From: Bacteroidaceae bacterium
Lineage (GTDB): Bacteria > Bacteroidota > Bacteroidia > Bacteroidales > Bacteroidaceae
Direction: 5' to 3'
DNA: 7,744 nt
NCBI GenBank assembly: GCA_024695315.1
Contig: JAILIJ010000258.1
Span: forward strand, 1-7,744
Below the pieces are notes generated by a model that had not been told where the DNA came from, made no database searches, and worked only from the letters and a program-made list of their open reading frames with translations. A program made the position numbers and the translations under genes. Shown one piece after another: positions 1 to 4,429 of this stretch (positions within the stretch are counted from its first letter, which is position 1; each line of letters starts with the position of its first letter).

Positions 1-1339
1 GACCGCCCTGAGCCTTATGACATGTTATGGCATAAGCATACTTAATTTGAAGAGCATTATAGAATGGGTCTTGTTTCATGGCCTTGAGCTTCTCAGGCTT
101 GGTCTTTAAATCAAAATAATCCTCATACACCCCATTAAACAGCTGATTCTGCTGTTCAGCAGTAAGTGCTGGAGCCTCCGCGCTCAATGTGTCAAGGAGT
201 ACGGTGATTTCCATTTCGAAATTATCATAATCAGGAAATACCAATTCACAATCGGCAAACCTAAAGCCATAGAACTCACGTTCATTTCTTACCCTCTTGA
301 CAAGAACCGTGTCGCCATTGGCAATAAAGTCAAAAGGTACCTGTGGAGCATTCTTAGGATCAAGCCCCGAGGCCTTAGCATCCTCCACCATCTCGGCATT
401 CAACTTGTCTGTCCAGAAATAATTGTTCTTTGCAACCATCAACATGTCACCACTCGACAATTCCTCCTCACGCCACAAAATTCGTGCCCTTATACCATTA
501 TTATAAATAACTGCGCGTTTATTACTTCTGGTAACGACGATAGTGTCGTCCTCCCCATCATCATGATAACATTGCTCCAAAACCTCTATCAAATCGTTGC
601 CAGGAACATTGTAAACATCTGGAAATTTGGAAAATCTAATCTTAGGCAAATCAAATATGTCCTCGTCATTAATAAGCTGACGCAAATGAGTAGCGTTCCA
701 AAGTATGCCCGAAGAATCAGCCTGACGTACCACCTGTGTCATAGTATAACTGATGACTTCAAGTCCATACCCGCGCAACACATCTTCTTGTAGAGCTGGA
801 CTTTCACCATCACCCACAGGAGGCAACTGGGCCGTGTCGCCCATCAAAAGAAGCCGACATCCCTTACCACCATATATAAAATGTATCATGTCATCCAGCA
901 GACGACCTGTTCCATACATCGACCCACCAGCAAAACCATCATTAGAAATCATCGACGCTTCATCACAAATGAAGAGAAGATTTGACTTCATATTATAGTT
1001 AAGTTCAAATAAAGAGTCCTTATCTATACTCTTTTGCCTATATATACGTTTATGGATTGTGTATGCAGGATGATCAGAATATAGAGAAAAAACTTTGGCA
1101 GCTCTACCAGTAGGTGCAATAAGAACGGTAGAATCACGTTTTACCTCCTCCAAAACCTTAACAAGCGCACTTATGAGGGACGTTTTTCCTGTTCCTGCAA
1201 AACCTTTCAGCAAAAACACACCATCAGAATCCGGCGAAAGAATAAAATTAGCCAACAAACTAACCACCTCTGCCTGTTGTATTGTTGGCGAAAAGCCAAA
1301 ATTCTGTAGAATTTGCTCTTTCAGATAGTCATTTATCAT
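1..1339 (-). CDS. RecD-like SF1B ATP-dependent DNA helicase (3' end cut off by window edge)
   Basis: An open frame of 446 codons runs from an ATG at 1339 (minus) to base 1 without a stop, so the C-terminus lies outside the window. Visible helicase motifs in order are: Walker A GFAGTGKTS (residues 46-54), motif Ia APTGRAA (75-81), Walker B DEASM (126-130), motif III GDTAQLPPVG (168-177), VVRQ (203-206), and YAITCHKAQGG (436-446). The last is the RecD/Dda-type motif after which the frame is cut. This order is typical of superfamily 1B 5'-3' helicases. The large N-terminal extension of RecD2 is absent, and RecB or RecC partners are not visible. The product is likely a cytoplasmic helicase for DNA repair or recombination, often annotated as ATP-dependent RecD-like helicase or exodeoxyribonuclease V alpha-like. 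A nuclease activity is not supported by anything seen. The leader before the ATG is A/T-rich with no Shine-Dalgarno. Family assignment is firm; the precise role is inferred. Confidence 0.93.
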   Translation of the reverse strand, partial: MINDYLKEQILQNFGFSPTIQQAEVVSLLANFILSPDSDGVFLLKGFAGTGKTSLISALVKVLEEVKRDSTVLIAPTGRAAKVFSLYSDHPAYTIHKRIYRQKSIDKDSLFELNYNMKSNLLFICDEASMISNDGFAGGSMYGTGRLLDDMIHFIYGGKGCRLLLMGDTAQLPPVGDGESPALQEDVLRGYGLEVISYTMTQVVRQADSSGILWNATHLRQLINDEDIFDLPKIRFSKFPDVYNVPGNDLIEVLEQCYHDDGEDDTIVVTRSNKRAVIYNNGIRARILWREEELSSGDMLMVAKNNYFWTDKLNAEMVEDAKASGLDPKNAPQVPFDFIANGDTVLVKRVRNEREFYGFRFADCELVFPDYDNFEMEITVLLDTLSAEAPALTAEQQNQLFNGVYEDYFDLKTKPEKLKAMKQDPFYNALQIKYAYAITCHKAQGG

Positions 1340-1390
1340 ATTTTTTTGAAAAAAATCTTACATAGTGATTTTAATTTCATTTTTATTCAT

Positions 1391-1398
1391 TATTTTTG
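1391..1398 (+). promoter_or_regulatory. Putative -7 promoter element for the 1440-3565 gene run
   Basis: TATTTTTG matches TAnnTTTG and ends 41 bases before the ATG at 1440, implying a leader of about 35 nt. It faces the minus-strand -7 box at 1404-1411 with only five bases between them, so the two transcripts would begin in overlapping positions. No clear -33 TTTG is seen. It probably serves 1440, DUF3822 and rsmD together, as no other good promoter is visible in the short gaps between them. Confidence 0.5.
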
Positions 1399-1403
1399 TG
1401 GCA

Positions 1404-1411
1404 CAAATGTA
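1404..1411 (-). promoter_or_regulatory. Putative -7 promoter element for the helicase gene
   Basis: Read on the minus strand this is TACATTTG, matching the Bacteroidota sigma-ABfr -7 consensus TAnnTTTG. It lies 65 bases before the helicase ATG, giving an expected leader of roughly 55-60 nt. I see no convincing TTTG at -33, so the call rests on the -7 box and position alone. Confidence 0.45.
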
Positions 1412-1439
1412 GCAAATAAAATTAAAAATATAGCATAAC

Positions 1440-2192
1440 ATGAACAAATTAATTATTAATTCCATCTTGGCCATCTGTACTTTGGGCTTAGCATGGGCTT
1501 GTTACTGGAGTATTTATTCGGATATCGCATTCGATGAGCAGAAAGCTGAGCGCGAGAACCTTGTTAAGGCACGTCTTATACAGATTAAGGAAGCTGAGGA
1601 ACTTTGCAAAAAGACTTATGGTGACTATGTAGGTACAATGGACTCTCTCATCGATTTCGTAAAGAATAGCAAGGCTATCGATCGTATTGAGAAGGAAGGC
1701 GAACTTACAGACGACCAGCTCGAAGAGGGTCTCACAGAGAAAGAAGCCGTTCGTCTTGGAATCATTCGTCGTGATACTATATTCAAATCTGCAGCTGAAC
1801 TTCTTGGTATCGACAACCCAGACTCACTCAAATATATTCCTGTAGGACGCAAAGCTGACGGTACAACATTTACTGCTATTTCAACATTCGATCCAAACAA
1901 CAAGTGCGAAATCAAATATGGCGAATTTGAAATCCGTAAGAAGTCAGTATTTAATATCCGTACTAACGTTTTCGATATCGTACTTGAAGTTCGTGCTCGT
2001 CTTGATGACTATATGTACGGAGTTCCAGAGAAGCGTATCAAGAATCTGAAGGCTGACCTCAAGAAACTCAGCAGAAATAAGGCTGAACTTTGGCTTGACA
2101 ATGAAGATGACATGGATGGCGAATGGTATGGACTTCGAATTGGTGACCTCAAAGATAGCAATAACAAGCTTTCTGGTAACTGGGACGAATAA
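1440..2192 (+). CDS. Membrane-anchored protein of unknown function, pilin/PilN-like topology
   Basis: This 250-residue protein has a very short positively charged N-terminus (MNK), a hydrophobic segment at about residues 4-26, and then a charged helical stretch (about 32-78) rich in Glu, Lys and Arg that could form a coiled coil. A mixed C-terminal region follows, with a predicted helical LKADLKKLSRNKAEL (203-217) and an acidic patch DNEDDMDGE (220-228). The layout suggests one inner-membrane helix with the rest in the periplasm. It is not a lipoprotein, since the Cys at 13 and 21 lack a proper lipobox. The stretch KARLIQIKEAEELCKKTYGD (43-62) resembles the stalk helix and following turn of pilin-like proteins, but no prepilin peptidase site is present. 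I recall similar hypothetical proteins in Bacteroidales but know no function. Arginine codons are strongly biased: 10 of 14 are CGT, which suggests high expression. It is probably first in an operon, 13 bases before the DUF3822 gene. Confidence 0.85.
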   Translation: MNKLIINSILAICTLGLAWACYWSIYSDIAFDEQKAERENLVKARLIQIKEAEELCKKTYGDYVGTMDSLIDFVKNSKAIDRIEKEGELTDDQLEEGLTEKEAVRLGIIRRDTIFKSAAELLGIDNPDSLKYIPVGRKADGTTFTAISTFDPNNKCEIKYGEFEIRKKSVFNIRTNVFDIVLEVRARLDDYMYGVPEKRIKNLKADLKKLSRNKAELWLDNEDDMDGEWYGLRIGDLKDSNNKLSGNWDE

Positions 2193-2205
2193 AAATCTAT
2201 AACAC

Positions 2206-3018
2206 ATGACGGAAAAAAATCCGAATAATAAAAGTCTGTCCATTCGTGTCTGCACGAATGGACTTTCTTTTTGTTCATATACACCGTTGGCTGACACACC
2301 TTTCGAATATAAGGTTTACGACATCAAGCCAACAATATCCTTAGCAGCAAACATCAAGGAGGCTCTCCTAAATGAACCTATGCTAAAGGAAGAGTATCAA
2401 AGGGTGAATGTGCTAATCACAACTCCACACTTCACCACAGTACCTGTGGCATATTTCAAACTCGAAGATGCCGAAAAATACTATGAATGTGCGTTTCCAA
2501 AGGACACTCCTCAACACATAAGCTATAACATACTGCGCCGATCAGGCATAGCTATCGTGTTTGGACTCGACAAAAATGTCTACCAGCTCATTCATGACGA
2601 CTTCCCACGTGCACGATTCTACGCTTCAGCTAGCACTCTCATCGAGTTCTTCGGAGAAAAGAGCTTGTTCGGCACCAACAAAAAGATGTTCGCTTATCTA
2701 CACGAAAAGGAAATGACACTCTACGCCTTCGATAACGGCAGAATGCTCTTCGTCAACACCTTCAACATCAACAACGTGACCGACACTCAGTATTACATAC
2801 TAAACGTATGGAAACAACTCGGATTCGACCAAGTGGAAGATGCACTATCTATCGTAGGTGACACGCTGGAAAAGAGAAAAGAACTGGTGAACAAAATACA
2901 GAATTTCCTTGGAAACATAAACCTTATCGACAGAAGGGAAGACTTCCGCAACGAACTGACCGAGGGAAATAATAATATTCCTTACGACTTGCAGACTCTT
3001 CTTATCTGCGGTTTCTAA
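2206..3018 (+). CDS. DUF3822 family protein
   Basis: This 270-residue protein of unknown function has no signal peptide or membrane helix, so it is probably cytoplasmic. The assignment rests on the N-terminal strand LSIRVCTNGLSFCSY (11-25), the central VNVLITTPHFTTVP (67-80), a later segment KMFAYLHEKEMTLYAFDNGRMLFVNTF (160-186), the terminal LLICGF, and its place directly before rsmD, a pairing I know from Bacteroidota genomes. From memory, a structural-genomics entry of this family was described as having an actin-like ATPase fold; I cannot check that here. The start at 2206 is 13 bases after the upstream stop, and 16 bases separate its stop from rsmD, so one transcript is likely. Its Arg codons are mixed (CGT, CGC, CGA, AGA, AGG), unlike its upstream neighbour. 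A terminator-like hairpin lies within codons 11-20 (see 2238-2272). Confidence 0.88.
   Translation: MTEKNPNNKSLSIRVCTNGLSFCSYTPLADTPFEYKVYDIKPTISLAANIKEALLNEPMLKEEYQRVNVLITTPHFTTVPVAYFKLEDAEKYYECAFPKDTPQHISYNILRRSGIAIVFGLDKNVYQLIHDDFPRARFYASASTLIEFFGEKSLFGTNKKMFAYLHEKEMTLYAFDNGRMLFVNTFNINNVTDTQYYILNVWKQLGFDQVEDALSIVGDTLEKRKELVNKIQNFLGNINLIDRREDFRNELTEGNNNIPYDLQTLLICGF
2238..2272 (+). promoter_or_regulatory. Terminator-like hairpin inside the 5' end of the DUF3822 gene
   Basis: GTCCATTCGTG (2238-2248) and CACGAATGGAC (2253-2263) are perfect 11-bp inverted arms around the loop TCTG, followed at once by TTTCTTTTT (2264-2272). This is the form of an intrinsic terminator or attenuator on the plus strand, but it sits 32 bases inside the coding region. 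Whether it acts is unknown. The same bases encode family-conserved residues, so the symmetry may be partly accidental. Confidence 0.4.
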
Positions 3019-3034
3019 AGAATAACTATCCACA

Positions 3035-3565
3035 ATGCGAATAATCAGAGGTAAATATAAAGGTAGGAACTTCCCTACCCCAACAAACTTTAAGGCACGT
3101 CCAACAACAGACTTCGCTAAAGAAGGACTGTTCAATATTCTCGAAAACGTGTACATAGATTTCGAGGAAGAGCCTACGGCACTTGACCTTTTCGGAGGCA
3201 CAGGAAGCATAGGACTGGAATTTGCCAGTCGAGGATGCAAAAAGGTTGTAAGCATTGAAAAGGACTTTAGACATTGGCAATTCCTACAAAAAGTAGCAAA
3301 GGAACTACAGGCTAACGAATGGTTTCCAATCAAAGGCGACGTATTCAAATTCTGCAAGAGCAGCAAAGAAAAATACGATATCATCTTTGCCGACCCTCCA
3401 TACGCACTGGAAAACCTAAAGGATATTCCTGATGCCGCATTACCTCTTTTGGCGCCTAACGGTCTCATGATTCTTGAGCACGGAAAGGATTACGACTTCC
3501 ATGAGCACCCTCGATTCGTAGACCACAGAGACTATGGCAGCGTGAATTTCAGCTTTTTCAAATAA
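3035..3565 (+). CDS. rsmD: 16S rRNA (guanine(966)-N(2))-methyltransferase RsmD
   Basis: This 176-residue SAM-dependent methyltransferase places the N2 methyl group on G966 of 16S rRNA during 30S subunit assembly. The family hallmarks are all present: the N-terminal MRIIRGKYKGR (1-11), RPTTDFAKEGLFNIL (22-36), the SAM-binding motif I DLFGGTGSIGLE (51-62), the acidic VVSIEKD (71-77) that would contact the SAM ribose, and the catalytic FADPPY (118-123). The length is normal for the family and the gene looks intact. The ATG at 3035 begins the conserved MRIIRG, so the start is secure. It lies 16 bases after the DUF3822 stop and is last in the probable operon. It converges on the MORN gene, with a hairpin in between. 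The substrate is assigned from family knowledge. Confidence 0.95.
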   Translation: MRIIRGKYKGRNFPTPTNFKARPTTDFAKEGLFNILENVYIDFEEEPTALDLFGGTGSIGLEFASRGCKKVVSIEKDFRHWQFLQKVAKELQANEWFPIKGDVFKFCKSSKEKYDIIFADPPYALENLKDIPDAALPLLAPNGLMILEHGKDYDFHEHPRFVDHRDYGSVNFSFFK

Positions 3566-3575
3566 AATTATCAAT

Positions 3576-3607
3576 AAAAATGGCCCCCAATTCTGGAGGC
3601 CATTCTT
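3576..3607 (-). terminator. Intrinsic terminator between convergent rsmD and MORN genes, best on the minus strand
   Basis: In the minus-strand RNA the arms AAGAAUGGCCUCC and GGGGGCCAUUUUU pair over all 13 positions with two G-U wobbles, around a 6-nt loop, and the 3' arm runs into a T-rich stretch (TTTTTATTGATAATTTTATT). In the plus-strand RNA those two wobbles become A-C mismatches, and the downstream stretch CTTCATTTCTTATTTT is less uniform. It therefore fits the MORN gene best but may also stop rsmD transcripts. The 5' arm is identical to that of the terminator at 7483-7514. Confidence 0.85.
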
Positions 3608-3637
3608 CATTTCTTATTTTCCAAGATTCTTAATTCT

Positions 3638-4249
3638 TTAGAAATGCTGAATCCTGATATGATTATCCGTTAAGAAAAGCGCGCCAGCCCCATAACGGTC
3701 ATTATTCTTATAAGAACCATAATAGAACTCGCCCGTCTTATACATATAAATACCATATCCGTCACGCTTACCATTCACCGTCTCACCCACATACCTATCA
3801 CCACTCGCATACGACAACGACTGGAAACGGTAAATCTTACGCGCCTCATCTGAAACCGGAATCACCTCACCACGCTTCGTGATACTTATCGGTTCACCAG
3901 AAGTCAAGTCATACGAGATATAATGTTCCGAAGACCCAACACGAACAATATGAGAACCCATCTTTATGCCAAAAACAAAAGAATTCATACGGAACTGACC
4001 TGTAATCACCACATCATCATTCATCTGATACTGACCAAAACCATACATATCCTTCGAAGGGGTAATCTGACCATAATACTGACCGTGCCTACCATTTGCA
4101 ATACCAGAAGCAAACGGAGCAACATAGTCGCAAAAAGCATAACTCAACTCATCCGGAATCATAGGATATTTATCGAGCTTTACACTTTGAGCCTCAAGGC
4201 TCAAGGAGAGAGAAAAAAACAAAATTAAATTCGTTATCAATTTTTTCAT
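3638..4249 (-). CDS. Secreted MORN-repeat protein
   Basis: This 203-residue protein begins with a signal peptide (MKKLITNLILFFSLSLSLEA, cleavage probably after residue 20 before QS), so it is exported to the periplasm or beyond. Two clear MORN-type units near the C-terminus are RYVGETVNGKRDGYGIYMYKTG (152-173) and FYYGSYKNNDRYGAGALFLTDN (175-196). A more degenerate pair lies around 58-98 (QYYGQITPSKDMYGFGQYQM and following). MORN repeats form beta-hairpin arrays, and in bacteria their partners are mostly unknown. The frame opens further upstream at 4285, but the ATG at 4249 is preferred. It begins the signal peptide directly, and the -7 promoter box lies at 4273-4280, so an RNA starting near 4266 would not contain the earlier ATG. 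It is transcribed divergently from the beta-barrel gene. Function is unknown beyond the repeat class. Confidence 0.87.
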   Translation of the reverse strand: MKKLITNLILFFSLSLSLEAQSVKLDKYPMIPDELSYAFCDYVAPFASGIANGRHGQYYGQITPSKDMYGFGQYQMNDDVVITGQFRMNSFVFGIKMGSHIVRVGSSEHYISYDLTSGEPISITKRGEVIPVSDEARKIYRFQSLSYASGDRYVGETVNGKRDGYGIYMYKTGEFYYGSYKNNDRYGAGALFLTDNHIRIQHF

Positions 4250-4272
4250 AAACAAACTATTCAATTTTCGCG

Positions 4273-4302
4273 CAAAATTAATCAATATTCGTTAAATTCA
4301 AT
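4273..4302 (-). promoter_or_regulatory. Promoter of the MORN-repeat gene
   Basis: On the minus strand ATTG (4302-4299) is followed after 18 bases by TAATTTTG (4280-4273), close to the Bacteroidota arrangement TTTG-N19-TAnnTTTG. Transcription would start about 4265-4267, leaving a leader of about 17 nt before the ATG at 4249. Confidence 0.65.
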
Positions 4303-4323
4303 TATAAATATTAAACATTTTTG

Positions 4324-4331
4324 TAACTTTG
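4324..4331 (+). promoter_or_regulatory. Promoter -7 element of the outer-membrane beta-barrel gene
   Basis: TAACTTTG is an exact TAnnTTTG match 98 bases upstream of the ATG at 4430. The -33 region is A/T-rich without a clear TTTG. The implied leader is about 90 nt, long enough to hold regulatory structure. Confidence 0.65.
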
Positions 4332-4406
4332 CAGTCAAACAAGTATTATTGATGCTAAGATCGTAAAACCTAAAACTCTAAAAGGTAAAAGGAATTAGAA
4401 TACAAA

Positions 4407-4423
4407 TTATTTATCGTAAATAA
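4407..4423 (+). promoter_or_regulatory. Small A/T hairpin just before the beta-barrel gene start
   Basis: TTATTTA (4407-4413) and TAAATAA (4417-4423) are perfect inverted arms around TCG, ending six bases before the ATG at 4430. The stem has only A-U pairs, so it would be weak, but it covers the place where the ribosome binds. A role in translation control is only a possibility. Confidence 0.3.
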
Positions 4424-4429
4424 CCAAAA

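Noticed and set aside
563..1328. Three plus-strand frames of 76-81 codons
   Set aside because: All lie opposite the helicase frame, which is continuous and has all expected motifs.
1340..1356. A/T palindrome ATTTTTTTGAAAAAAAT before the helicase ATG
   Set aside because: Homopolymer runs in A/T-rich leaders often give such symmetry, and there is no sign that it is a binding site or terminator for either gene.
2845..3468. A 207-codon open frame on the minus strand
   Set aside because: It is antisense to the DUF3822 end and rsmD, whose plus-strand frames carry clear family motifs. The antisense protein is rich in Ser, Leu and Phe with no recognisable domain.
1440..3565. The three-gene run as a new defence or secretion system
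   Set aside because: RsmD is a housekeeping enzyme, and no nuclease, toxin, sensor or secretion component is visible. Only the weaker PilN/PilM-like idea is kept as a finding.
4250..4285. Longer N-terminus of the MORN protein starting at 4285
   Set aside because: It would place 12 extra residues before a normal signal peptide, and the promoter -7 box lies at 4273-4280, inside the proposed extension.
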